Source of the DNA: a bacterium UBP2_UBA2255
GTDB lineage: Bacteria; Edwardsbacteria; AC1; EtOH8
DNA length: 21,192 nt
Reading direction: 5' to 3'
Assembly (NCBI GenBank): GCA_002347565.1
Contig: DDXR01000080.1
Span: 1-21,192 of the forward strand
The position numbers and the translations under genes are program-made. Of the stretch, positions 1 to 7,670 are shown piece by piece (position 1 is the stretch's first letter; each line of letters opens with the position of its first letter). The notes below the pieces were generated by a model. It was not told the origin of the DNA. It saw nothing but the letters and a program-made list of their open reading frames with translations, and made no database searches.

Positions 1-456
1 GGCAAGGTCCGCGCCATCAGCGCCGAGCACCTGCTGCACCCCTCGCACGCCGGCCTGGAGCTGATACGCGACGCAGGCACCATCGCGGTGCTGCTGCCCG
101 GCACCAGCCTGACCCTGAAGAAGCAGTACGCGCCGGCCCGCAGGATGATCGGGATGGGGATCCCCGTCGCGATCGCCACGGACCACAATCCCGGCTCGTG
201 CACCATCGAGACCATGCCGCTGGTGATCGGTCTGGCCTGCCTCAACCTGGGGCTGACGCCGGCCGAGGCCATCTGCGCGGCCACCTACAACGCGGCCTGC
301 GCGGTGGACCGCGGTGACAAGATCGGGTCGATCGAGGCGGGCAAGCAGGCGGACCTGATCGTGCTCGACATCCCCAACTACCGTTACCTGCCGTACCATT
401 TCGGAGTCAACTACGTGACCACGGTGGTCAAGAACGGGAAGGTCGTGGTGGGGTAA
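1..456 (+). CDS. hutI: Imidazolonepropionase, C-terminal part (5' end outside window)
   Basis: This is the last 151 codons of imidazolonepropionase, which hydrolyses 4-imidazolone-5-propionate to N-formimino-L-glutamate in histidine degradation, in the cytoplasm. Reading frame 1 is open from the first base. The visible part contains the SAEHL segment, whose His10 (bases 28-30) matches the conserved catalytic-site histidine. ATDHNPGS follows, and its Asp61 (bases 181-183) matches the metal-ligand aspartate of the amidohydrolase fold. Next come the family's AICAATYNAA helix, the IEAGKQADLIVLD strand typical of amidohydrolase C-termini, and the PYHFGVNYV ending of HutI. The next metabolic gene downstream, ftcD, uses the formiminoglutamate product, which supports the call. 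Upstream hut genes cannot be seen. The stop TAA is immediately followed by an AT-rich stretch bearing the left border of the S23 cassette. Confidence 0.95.
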   Translation, partial: GKVRAISAEHLLHPSHAGLELIRDAGTIAVLLPGTSLTLKKQYAPARRMIGMGIPVAIATDHNPGSCTIETMPLVIGLACLNLGLTPAEAICAATYNAACAVDRGDKIGSIEAGKQADLIVLDIPNYRYLPYHFGVNYVTTVVKNGKVVVG

Positions 457-510
457 CTATTGTATAACATTATTAGTCATACGTTTGTGTGACAATTGTC
501 AAACAATAGT
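456..510 (+). repeat. Left border repeats of the S23 cassette
   Basis: The left border holds a perfect 12-bp palindrome TGACAATTGTCA (490-501), followed after one base by ACAATAGT (503-510). An inverted copy, ACTATTGT, lies at 456-463, directly on the hutI stop codon. Bases 491-510 match the reverse complement of 920-939 at 18 of 20 positions. The stretch is strikingly AT-rich next to the GC-rich hutI gene. I read it as one end of an inserted element or a multi-site protein-binding region. The repeats are seen directly and the function is inferred. Confidence 0.7.
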
Positions 511-526
511 GCTGGAGAACAAGCAC

Positions 527-910
527 GTGGGCGGCTATGCGCGTGATTTCGATGAATTGGAAGTATATCAGTTGTCGATGGATCTTGCATGCTGGATCTA
601 TGAAGTGACTGCAACGCTGCCCGAATCGGAGCGGTACAACTTGGTTTCTCAACTGCGCCGGGCTGCCACGTCAGTATCGTCGAATATCGCAGAGGGGTTC
701 GGACGCTACCATTACAGAGAGAACATGCAGTATTGCCGGATGGCCCGGGGATCTCTATCCGAGACAAAGAGCCATCTGATGCTTTGTATGCGTTTGAAAT
801 TCGTCGACCAGACTGTCTATGATGAGTTTATCGCGAAGTATCGCAACCTATCCGTAAAATTGAACAACTACATCAAGGCGATCGGTTCACACATTAACCA
901 CAAAGTATGA
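527..910 (+). CDS. Four-helix-bundle protein, S23 / 23S rRNA intervening-sequence family
   Basis: The 127-residue product has the hallmarks of the S23 (IVS) four-helix-bundle family. These are an LEVYQLSMDLACWIYE first helix, a LVSQLRRAATSVSSNIAEG segment that is nearly invariant in the family, a GSLSETKSHL third helix and a final YNNYI-type helix. Related proteins form small helical bundles, with homologues in 23S rRNA intervening sequences and as accessory subunits of diversity-generating retroelements; the role of stand-alone copies is not established. I chose the GTG start at 527 because GGAG lies about nine bases upstream and the family normally begins just before the first helix. An earlier in-frame TTG at 485 would start inside the repeat. 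Base composition and codon use are more AT-rich than in hutI and ftcD, consistent with transfer. It may be co-transcribed with them. Confidence 0.85.
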   Translation: MGGYARDFDELEVYQLSMDLACWIYEVTATLPESERYNLVSQLRRAATSVSSNIAEGFGRYHYRENMQYCRMARGSLSETKSHLMLCMRLKFVDQTVYDEFIAKYRNLSVKLNNYIKAIGSHINHKV

Positions 911-919
911 CCGTGGTCA

Positions 920-939
920 ACGATTGTCTGACAATTGTC
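920..939 (+). repeat. Right border inverted repeat of the S23 cassette
   Basis: This 20-bp stretch contains GACAATTGTC (930-939) preceded by ACGATTGT. Its reverse complement matches bases 491-510 with two mismatches. It begins about ten bases after the S23 stop codon and ends just before the ribosome-binding site of ftcD. Confidence 0.7.
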
Positions 940-964
940 GTACGATAATGAGGAGTATTCAGTA

Positions 965-2635
965 ATGACCCAGCTGGTGGAGTGCGTCCCCAATTTCTCC
1001 GAGGGCCGCGATAAAAAGGTCATCGACGCCATCGCCGACGCGGTGCGGACCGTCGCCGACGTCAAGCTGCTGGACGTCGATCCCGGCGCCGACACCAACC
1101 GCACGGTCTACACCATGGTCGGCACGCCGGCCGGCGTCGCCGAGGCCGCGTTCCAGGCCGCCCGCAAGGCCCACGAGCTGATCGACATGGCCACGCACAA
1201 GGGCGCGCACCCGCGGATGGGCGCCATGGACGTCTGCCCGTTCGTGCCGGTGTCCGGCGTCACCATGGACGACTGCGTGGCCATCGCGCGGGCGGTCGGC
1301 CGGCGGCTGGGCGACGAGCTGGAGATCCCGGTCTACCTCTACGAGTTCGCTGCCACCTCGCCCGACCGCCAGAGCCTGGCCGAGATCCGGGCCGGCGAGT
1401 ACGAGGCGCTGGAGGCCAAGCTGGCCGATCCCAAGTGGAAGCCCGACTTCGGCCCGGCCAGGCTCAAGCCGCGGTGGGGCGCCAGCGTGGTGGGCGCGCG
1501 CGAGTTCCTGATCGCCTACAACGTCAACCTCAACACCCGGGACAGGAAGCTGGCCAACGAGATCGCGCTCAACATCCGCGAGGGCGGCCGCGTCAAGAAG
1601 GACGACAAGGGCAACCCGGTCAAGGACGCCATCGGCAAGACCGTCAAGCTGCCGGGCAAGCACAAGGCGGTGCGGGCGATCGGCTGGTACATCGACGCCT
1701 ACCGCCAGGCCCAGGTCTCGATCAACCTGATCAACTACAAGGTGACGCCGCTGCATGTGGTGTTCGAGTCGGTGCGGGAGGAGGCCGAGAAGCTGGGGCT
1801 GATCGTCACCGGCTCGGAACTGGTCGGCCTGGTCCCGCTGCAGCCCATGATCGACGCGGGCAAATTCTACCTGAGGAAGCAGGGCAAGTCGGCCGGCGTG
1901 CCCGAGGCCGAGCTGGTGGAGGCCGCGGTGCGCTCGCTGGGCCTGGACCAGCTGGCCGCGTTCGACCCGGCCAAGAAGATCATCGAGTACGAGTTCAGAA
2001 CGCCGGCGCCGCTGATGTCGCTGACGGCCAGGGGCTTCGTGGACGAGGTGTCGTCGGAGTCGCCGGCGCCGGGCGGAGGATCGGTGGCCGCGCTGGCCGG
2101 CAGCCTGTGCGCGGCGCTGGCGGCGATGGTGGCCAACCTCACCGTCGGGAAAAGGGGCTACGAGGCCGTCTGGGAGGAGATGGCCGGGCTGGCTGAAAAG
2201 GCCCAGGAGGTGAAGGACCGGCTGGCAGCAGCCGTGGACGAGGACACCAGCGCCTTCAACCTGCTGATGGAAGCCATGCGGTTGCCCAAGGCCACGGCCG
2301 AGCAGAAAGCAGCGCGAGAGGCGGCAATGCAGGCCGGGTATCGGCAGGCGGCTTCCGTACCCTTGGCGACCGCCCAGGCCTGTCTCGATGCCATGAAACT
2401 GGCCCTGGCCGTGGCCCAGAAGGGCAATGCGAATTCGGCCTCTGACGCCGGGGTCGCAGGATTGATGGCCAGGGCTGGAATCGAGGGGGCCGGTCTTAAT
2501 GTATTGATCAATCTAAGCGACATAACCGACGAAGAATACAAGACTTCACATCGTCGTAAAGTTGAATCATTGGTAAGAGAATCCGAGGCGCTGAACCAAC
2601 GCGTACAGGATGCCGTGAAACAAAACATAAAGTGA
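965..2635 (+). CDS. ftcD: Bifunctional glutamate formiminotransferase / formimidoyltetrahydrofolate cyclodeaminase
   Basis: The 556-residue protein joins both activities of FTCD. The N-terminal transferase domain (about 1-335) moves the formimino group from formiminoglutamate to tetrahydrofolate, and the C-terminal cyclodeaminase (about 350-556) releases ammonia to give 5,10-methenyl-THF. The start shows the canonical LVECVPNFSEGRD. GAHPRMGAMD carries His82, the same number as the catalytic histidine of the mammalian enzyme. The cyclodeaminase opens with SPAPGGGS at 366-373. Length is close to animal FTCD (about 541). ATG 965 is chosen because AGGAG (951-955) sits nine bases upstream; an in-frame TTG at 935 lies inside the right border repeat and is unlikely. 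With hutI it completes histidine catabolism. The last 45-50 codons are visibly more AT-rich than the rest. Confidence 0.96.
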   Translation: MTQLVECVPNFSEGRDKKVIDAIADAVRTVADVKLLDVDPGADTNRTVYTMVGTPAGVAEAAFQAARKAHELIDMATHKGAHPRMGAMDVCPFVPVSGVTMDDCVAIARAVGRRLGDELEIPVYLYEFAATSPDRQSLAEIRAGEYEALEAKLADPKWKPDFGPARLKPRWGASVVGAREFLIAYNVNLNTRDRKLANEIALNIREGGRVKKDDKGNPVKDAIGKTVKLPGKHKAVRAIGWYIDAYRQAQVSINLINYKVTPLHVVFESVREEAEKLGLIVTGSELVGLVPLQPMIDAGKFYLRKQGKSAGVPEAELVEAAVRSLGLDQLAAFDPAKKIIEYEFRTPAPLMSLTARGFVDEVSSESPAPGGGSVAALAGSLCAALAAMVANLTVGKRGYEAVWEEMAGLAEKAQEVKDRLAAAVDEDTSAFNLLMEAMRLPKATAEQKAAREAAMQAGYRQAASVPLATAQACLDAMKLALAVAQKGNANSASDAGVAGLMARAGIEGAGLNVLINLSDITDEEYKTSHRRKVESLVRESEALNQRVQDAVKQNIK

Positions 2636-2721
2636 TGGTTTAATTGTCACCAATGACTCGGCCATGATGCTTCTGCGTGGTTGCCATCATCGGACTGGAT
2701 CGTCGATCCGGGACGAACGCG

Positions 2722-4311
2722 ATGCCTGATGTCGCCAGATTGAAGGAGCAGGCCAGGGACTTTTTCCAGAAGGGCGAATGGGAAAAGGCCAAGCGGGCCT
2801 ATGAGCAACTCGTCTCCCTGGAGTCGGAGAATCCGGAATCGAACCTGACCCTGGCGACGGTTCATCTGGAAACGGGGGACAACCGGAAGGCGCTCGACCA
2901 GTTCGAAAAATCATTGCGCCTAGCCGAGCGGGCGGGGGATTTCGGCCGAGCGATCGTGGCCGCGAAACGCATTTTATATATTGACAAGGACAGGGTAGAG
3001 TTATATAATAAACTCGCTGAGTTCTACCACCGCCTGGGCTTGAGGACCGGCGCCTTCCGCAATTGGCTGAAGTACGCCGACCAGTTGCAATTGCGTTCCG
3101 ACCTGACCGCGGTGGCATCGGTCTATAAGCGCATCTGCGATCTCGATCCGGCCCCGGGGCTGGTGCAACTGTGCCAGCGGATCGAGGCCCTGGCCCATGC
3201 CGCGCCGGGCGACCGTTCGGAGGACGCTCCGGAACCGGCAGACATCACGCCCTACCGGCGCCTGGTGGACGTGGCGCTGAAGATGGGTAATTCCCGCAAG
3301 ATCGTCGAGACCCAGCTGACCTACGCCCGCATCCTGCAGAAGCGCGGCTTCCAGCGCAAGGCTAAGGCGGTCTACCAGAAGATCCTGGAGCGTGAGCCGG
3401 ACAACGCCGAGGCCCTGGAGCGGATCCTGTCCTGCGGCGACGACGGCGTATCCGACGACGGCAAGGCTCGCGAGGAGCTGCAGGCGCTGACCCGCCAGTT
3501 CCAGGAACAGGCGCTGGCGCGCATCAAGGAAAGCTACGAGCCCTACTACGAGCTGGGAACGCTGCTGCGTCACAACGGCCTGAGGGACGACGCCATCAAC
3601 GAGTTCCAGATGGCGATCAAGGGCGGGGAACGCCAACTCAAGGGCTTCGAGATGCTGGCGGTGTCCTTTCTCGAGACCGGCGACTATGGGCTGGCTTCCG
3701 AGGTGCTGAACCAGGGGCTGTCGGTCAAGAAGTTCATCGACAACGAGTATGTCGGGCTGCATTACAACCTGGGCGTGGCCCAGGAGCAGCTGGGGAACCC
3801 GGAAAAGGCGCTCGAGGAGTACGAGCAGGTCTACATTCTCGACATCTCCTACAAGGACGTCGCTGCCCGCCTGCGGCGGGTTGAGGCCGAGCTGAAACAG
3901 CGGGGCGGCGGGACTCCCGCCAGGCCCGGTCCGCGGTCCGCGACACCCCGGCCGGCGGTGGCGCCCGTCACGGCAGCGGCGGCGGACACGCCGGCCCCCG
4001 CCTCCCCGGCCCCGGCGCAGCCGGCCGAAGCCGTTCAGCCGGCAGCCGTCGCGATCCAGGCGGATCGCGGACGGGCGCTGGCGGACCAGCTGAAAGAGCG
4101 GATGGCGCAGGCCCTGGAGCGCGCCACACCGCCGCCGGACCCCGGGGAAGCCCCGGCGGAGGAATCCTCCGCCGCGGACGAACCGGCAAGCGAAGCGGAG
4201 CCGTCCAGCGAATCGGCCGGCGATGTCCTGCTCGACGACCTGGCTCCGGCGGAAACGGTGAGAGACGACGCCTTCATCAGCGACCGGGACCAGGGACTGT
4301 CATTCCTATAA
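2722..4311 (+). CDS. TPR-repeat protein with Ala/Pro-rich C-terminal tail
   Basis: This 529-residue cytoplasmic-type protein (no signal peptide, no membrane segment) has TPR repeats over about residues 1-395. An Ala/Pro-rich linker (about 396-455) and an acidic, Ser/Glu-rich tail follow. ATG 2722 is preferred over GTG 2677 because its MPDVARLKEQARDFFQKGEW aligns with the very start of the downstream paralogue (MAKIDQIRAKAVEYFQKGEY). The ribosome-binding site is weak. A module at about 250-395 (YYELGTLLRHNGLRDDAINE, FEMLAVSFLETGDY, YNLG, EQVYILDISYKD) is clearly homologous to the same region of the protein at 5256. The gene is 17 bases before the ExeA-like ATPase gene, so the product probably works with that ATPase as a scaffold. 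Codons for residues 83-98 are unusually AT-rich and contain a promoter-like sequence. The specific function is unknown. Confidence 0.88.
   Translation: MPDVARLKEQARDFFQKGEWEKAKRAYEQLVSLESENPESNLTLATVHLETGDNRKALDQFEKSLRLAERAGDFGRAIVAAKRILYIDKDRVELYNKLAEFYHRLGLRTGAFRNWLKYADQLQLRSDLTAVASVYKRICDLDPAPGLVQLCQRIEALAHAAPGDRSEDAPEPADITPYRRLVDVALKMGNSRKIVETQLTYARILQKRGFQRKAKAVYQKILEREPDNAEALERILSCGDDGVSDDGKAREELQALTRQFQEQALARIKESYEPYYELGTLLRHNGLRDDAINEFQMAIKGGERQLKGFEMLAVSFLETGDYGLASEVLNQGLSVKKFIDNEYVGLHYNLGVAQEQLGNPEKALEEYEQVYILDISYKDVAARLRRVEAELKQRGGGTPARPGPRSATPRPAVAPVTAAAADTPAPASPAPAQPAEAVQPAAVAIQADRGRALADQLKERMAQALERATPPPDPGEAPAEESSAADEPASEAEPSSESAGDVLLDDLAPAETVRDDAFISDRDQGLSFL
2981..3009 (+). promoter_or_regulatory. 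Perfect sigma70-type promoter inside the TPR gene
   Basis: TTGACA (2981-2986) and TATAAT (3004-3009) are both exact consensus and are separated by exactly 17 bases. The 11 bases before the -35 box (attttatata) resemble an UP element. All of it is coding sequence, read as ILYIDKDRVELYNK with codons (ATT, TTA, TAT, AAT, AAA) that are rare in the surrounding gene. The paralogue encodes the equivalent stretch with GC-rich codons. Transcription from here would begin near 3016 and could serve exeA-like, the second TPR gene and comEC. The sequence match is certain and activity is inferred. Confidence 0.6.
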
Positions 4312-4328
4312 CCGCCGCCGAGGAGCCC

Positions 4329-5201
4329 ATGGATTACGAACGCTTTTTCCAGCTCGAGACCGATCCGTTCTCGAACGTGCCGGACAGCCGGTTCTACTAC
4401 GACAGCCCGCAGCATAGCGACGCCGTCACCAGGCTGGCCCACGTTGCCGAGCGGATGCGGGGGCTGGGCGTTCTGACGGGCGAGGTGGGAGCGGGCAAGA
4501 CCATGCTGGCCCGGCGGCTGCTGGAGATCCTGCGAGAGGACGGCCGGTTTGAGACGGCGTTGCTGGTGCTGACCCACGCCGAATTCTCCCCGGCCTGGTT
4601 CCTGCGGCGGCTGGGTTCGCTGATCGGCATCAGGGAGTTGCCCGAGGACAAGACCCAGATGGCCTCCGGCCTGGCCCGGCGGCTGATGGAAATCCATGCC
4701 GAGGGCCGCAAGACGGTGATCCTGATCGACGAGGCCAACATGCTGCGCAGCCCGGCGATCTTGGAGGAGATGCGGGGGCTGCTGAATTTGGAGCTGTCGG
4801 ACGCCCGGCTGATCACCTTCATCCTGTTCGGCATGACCGAAGTCGAGCACAACCTGGCACAGGACACCTCGCTCAACCAGCGGGTGGCGGTCAAGTACCA
4901 TCTGGGCCCGCTGGACGAGGCCTCGACCAAGGAATACGTCCAGCACCGCCTGGTGATCGCCGGCCGGCAGGAGGAACTGTTCACCGAGACAGCCTACGAA
5001 CTGATCGTCCAGTACTCCCAGGGACGCCCCCGGCTGGTCAACGCCATCTGCGACAACGCGCTGGTGGAGGCCTGCCTGCTGGCCAAGGAGGTGATCGACG
5101 CCTCCGTGGTCCAGACCGTGGCCAACAGCCTCGGTCTGGAGGCCACGGCCGACGATGAAAAGCAGACCGAGCTCAACCTCAGCCAGGAATATAACTTCTA
5201 G
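4329..5201 (+). CDS. ExeA/GspA-family AAA+ ATPase
   Basis: This 290-residue P-loop ATPase is of the ExeA/GspA/MshM type. It has the N-terminal family signature FFQLETDPFSNVPDSRFYY, Walker A GEVGAGKT at 51-58, Walker B VILIDEAN at 130-137, a sensor-1-like LITFILFG strand, the NQRVAVKYHLGPL motif and a C-terminal winged-helix-like lid (YSQGRPRLVNAICDNAL). Relatives energise assembly of the type II secretion secretin (ExeA/GspA), occur in MSHA pilus systems, or handle DNA in TnsC/MuB-like roles. No transmembrane segment or peptidoglycan-binding domain follows the ATPase, unlike full-length ExeA, so it is a short cytoplasmic form. ATG 4329 follows AGGAG with only three bases between. Sitting between two TPR genes and upstream of comEC, it may power an envelope or DNA-uptake machine. 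The family call is firm; the machine it serves is inferred. Confidence 0.9.
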   Translation: MDYERFFQLETDPFSNVPDSRFYYDSPQHSDAVTRLAHVAERMRGLGVLTGEVGAGKTMLARRLLEILREDGRFETALLVLTHAEFSPAWFLRRLGSLIGIRELPEDKTQMASGLARRLMEIHAEGRKTVILIDEANMLRSPAILEEMRGLLNLELSDARLITFILFGMTEVEHNLAQDTSLNQRVAVKYHLGPLDEASTKEYVQHRLVIAGRQEELFTETAYELIVQYSQGRPRLVNAICDNALVEACLLAKEVIDASVVQTVANSLGLEATADDEKQTELNLSQEYNF

Positions 5202-5255
5202 GGCCGGCGCCGGACGAGCATCCCCGACATGTTTTTTCGATGAGCTAGAGGAACA

Positions 5256-7670
5256 GTGGCGAAGATAGACCAAATCCGGGCCAAGGCGGTCGAGTACTTC
5301 CAGAAGGGGGAGTACGAGAAGGCCATCGCCGAATACAAGAAGGTGCTGGAGCTGGAGCCCGGCAACGCCAGCACCTACAATTACATCGGCGACGCCTACG
5401 TCAAGGTCAACAATGTCGGCGAGGCGGTGGCCAACTACCTGGAGGCGGCCAACGGCTACAGCAACGACGCGCTGTTCAACAATGCCATCGCGGTCTGCAA
5501 GAAGATCCTGCGGATCAAGAAGGACGACGCCGATGTCTACAAGACGCTGGGCGAGTTGTACATCCAGCAGGGGTTGATCAACGAGGCCATCACCAATCTG
5601 CTGGAGTACGCCGACCGCAAGGTCAAGCAGGGGCGGGTCGACGCCGCCTTTCCGGTTTACCACCAGATCGTCGAGCTCAACCCCCGCAACCTGACCATCC
5701 GGGCCAAGCTGGCCGACATGTATCTGGCCGAGAAGAAGATGCCCGAGGCCATCCGCGAGCTGGCCGAGGTAGCTCAGGGCTACCGCGATCAGGGGCGGCA
5801 CATCGAGGCCGAGGCGCTGGAAGCCAAGGTCCGCGGCATGAAGGGCGAGTCTCCGGCCCAGCCGGCGGCCGCGGCGGCCCAGCCGGCGGCCCCGGAGATC
5901 AGCGCGGCCAGCGTCATCCAGGAGCTGACCCAGCCCCGGGCCGAGATCCAGCAGCAGTGGATGCCGCCGTCCCAGCCCTCAGCACCCCCGCCGGTTCCCG
6001 AGATCACGATCGAACGCGAGGCGCCCGCCCCGGCTGCGGCGGAGTCGGCGCGGCAGGACTGGACGACCAACATCGAGCTGGGCGACCTGCTGATGGAGAT
6101 CGGCTCTACCCAGGAGGCGCTCGACCAGTACCATACGGCGGCCAACGGCTATCTGGGCGACGGCAACGTCGGGCGCGCGGTCGAGGTCTACAAGCGGATC
6201 GCTGACATCCAGCCCCTGGAACTGCGCAGCCGGCAGAAGCTGGTGGAGATCGCGCTGCAGTCGGGCCAGACCGCGCCCATCATCGACGCCTATCTGGGGC
6301 TGGCCGAATGCCTGCGCCGGCGTGAGTTGAAGGAGCAGGCGGCTGCGGTCTACCAGAAGGTGCTGGAGATGGAGCCCGTCAATGAGACGGCGCTCGAGAA
6401 CCTGTCGCTGCTGCTGCCTGAGCTTCCCGAGGGATCGGTTGACCTGCCCGGGATGCAGCTCCAGCCAGAGGCCGGGTTCGCCGGGCTGGCTGACCTGGCC
6501 GGCGGCGCACCGCAGGCGATGCCGGCGGTCGATGTCGCGCCGCCTCCGCAGCAAGCGGAGGCACCGGCACCCTGGTCGCCGTCCGAGCCGGCGGCCGACG
6601 AGGCTCCGGCCCCTGCCGACAGCTTCATGATCCAGGCGGGCCAGGAGAGCGAGGCGGCCCAGCCTGCCGCCCCCGACCAGGGGGAGAAGGTGACATGGGG
6701 CCGCGAGATCGTCGAGGGCGGCCGCCAGTCGCGGGTCAAGTTCTCGATGGGCGAGGATACGGCGCCCAAGGCCCAGGAGGAATTCCTGTCGCTTAATGAC
6801 ATCCTGGCCGAGTTCAAGGAGGGCGTCTACCAGAACATGAGCCAGGAGGATTTCCAGGGACACTACGACCTGGGCATCGCCTACAAGGAGATGGGACTGC
6901 TCGAGGAGGCGATCGGCGAGTTCCAGCTCGCTTCCAAGGGCGAGAAGGAGCGTTTAAAATCGTTCGAGATGCTGGGCTTGTGCTTCATGGAACGGGGCGA
7001 GTACAAGTTCGCCATCAAGCAGTTCGAGCGGGGCCTCGCCACGCCTGGTTTTGGCGACGAGGACTACATGGGCTGCCGATATAACCTGGGGCTGTGCCAC
7101 GAGGCGATCGGCGATCTCGGGGGCGCGCTCAAGGCGTTCGAATCCGTCTACCTGCTCGATGTCGGCTTCAAGGACATCAAGCAGCGTTACCCGGCATTGA
7201 AGGCCCAGTCGCAGTCCCAGCCTGCGGCCCCGGCCGCCCCGCCCCGGCCGGCCCCGTCAGCGTCCCCCACCGCCCCGACCCGTCCGATGCCCCAGCCGGC
7301 GCCAAGCCGTACGGTGACGCCGGCCCCGGTCCGGCCGGGGATCGCGTCGCCCCAGGCGTCGCCGTTGCGTCCCACCGCCGCCCCGCCGCCAGCGCCCCGT
7401 CCCGCGCCCGTCATGCCGTCTCCGGTCCGGCCGACGGCCATCCGTCCACCGGTCCCCAGCGCGGCGATGCCCAGGCCGGCATCGGCACCGGCTTCCCAGA
7501 TCCCGCCCAGACCGGCGTCCGGCAGGATGCAGGTATCATTGGCCGACATCCAGCCCGGTGGCGTGGTGAGTCCGGCTGGCGACGCCGGTGACGGGGAATC
7601 AGCACCAAAGCCCAAGCCGATCCCATCGAAGCTGAAGAAGCCGGAGAAACAGCGCATCTCCTATGTTTGA
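5256..7670 (+). CDS. Large multi-TPR protein with Ala/Pro-rich linkers
   Basis: The 804-residue protein has three helical-repeat blocks joined by low-complexity Ala/Pro/Gln linkers. There are TPRs at about 1-195 (FQKGEYEKAIAEYKKVLELE, YNYIGDAYVKVN), a linker at 198-265, TPRs at 269-390 and a second linker at 395-500. A conserved module at about 510-650 (FKEGVYQNMSQEDFQGHYDL, GIAYKEMGLLEEAI, FEMLGLCFMERGEY) precedes a Pro-rich tail at 650-790 and a basic end. There is no signal peptide or membrane segment. The start is GTG 5256 with AGAGGA three bases upstream. It is a longer paralogue of the protein at 2722. Proteins with this architecture resemble FimV/SgmX-type TPR scaffolds for type IV pili only in general layout, so that assignment is weak. 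The gap after the ATPase gene is 54 bases, and the stop codon overlaps the comEC start. Confidence 0.88.
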   Translation: MAKIDQIRAKAVEYFQKGEYEKAIAEYKKVLELEPGNASTYNYIGDAYVKVNNVGEAVANYLEAANGYSNDALFNNAIAVCKKILRIKKDDADVYKTLGELYIQQGLINEAITNLLEYADRKVKQGRVDAAFPVYHQIVELNPRNLTIRAKLADMYLAEKKMPEAIRELAEVAQGYRDQGRHIEAEALEAKVRGMKGESPAQPAAAAAQPAAPEISAASVIQELTQPRAEIQQQWMPPSQPSAPPPVPEITIEREAPAPAAAESARQDWTTNIELGDLLMEIGSTQEALDQYHTAANGYLGDGNVGRAVEVYKRIADIQPLELRSRQKLVEIALQSGQTAPIIDAYLGLAECLRRRELKEQAAAVYQKVLEMEPVNETALENLSLLLPELPEGSVDLPGMQLQPEAGFAGLADLAGGAPQAMPAVDVAPPPQQAEAPAPWSPSEPAADEAPAPADSFMIQAGQESEAAQPAAPDQGEKVTWGREIVEGGRQSRVKFSMGEDTAPKAQEEFLSLNDILAEFKEGVYQNMSQEDFQGHYDLGIAYKEMGLLEEAIGEFQLASKGEKERLKSFEMLGLCFMERGEYKFAIKQFERGLATPGFGDEDYMGCRYNLGLCHEAIGDLGGALKAFESVYLLDVGFKDIKQRYPALKAQSQSQPAAPAAPPRPAPSASPTAPTRPMPQPAPSRTVTPAPVRPGIASPQASPLRPTAAPPPAPRPAPVMPSPVRPTAIRPPVPSAAMPRPASAPASQIPPRPASGRMQVSLADIQPGGVVSPAGDAGDGESAPKPKPIPSKLKKPEKQRISYV

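Larger units (their letters stand above)
491..939 (+). mobile_element. Candidate small cassette: S23 four-helix-bundle gene between inverted repeats
   Basis: One 127-codon gene of lower GC than its neighbours is bordered by an 18/20 imperfect inverted repeat (491-510 and 920-939). It lies between hutI and ftcD, which belong to the same pathway and would be expected to lie side by side. No transposase is inside, so if mobile it would be non-autonomous or move by an unknown mechanism. The tetranucleotide TACG occurs just outside both ends (480-483, 941-944), which is too short to prove a target duplication. The S23 family is known from intervening sequences inside 23S rRNA genes, which are themselves insertions. 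Mobility here is inference. Confidence 0.35.

Noticed and set aside
416..430. Perfect palindrome TGACCACGGTGGTCA near the end of hutI
   Set aside because: It lies within conserved coding sequence (VTTVVK), so the symmetry is probably a codon effect.
490..503. TTGACA on the minus strand at the cassette border as a promoter
   Set aside because: No -10 box is present at the right spacing and no minus-strand gene follows.
480..944. TACG on both outer sides of the S23 cassette as a target-site duplication
   Set aside because: Four bases match too easily by chance, and the copies are not equally spaced from the inverted repeats, so it is not proof of transposition.
2644..2672. TTGTCA after ftcD as a promoter for the first TPR gene
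   Set aside because: No acceptable -10 box lies 16-18 bases downstream.
5202..5255. GC palindrome and T-run between the ATPase and second TPR gene as a terminator
   Set aside because: CCGGCGCCGG is about 18 bases away from the six-T run and no stem ends at the T-run.
4035..5801. 588-residue minus-strand open frame across the ATPase and TPR genes
   Set aside because: It crosses three real genes in antisense, has no recognisable domain and has biased shadow composition.
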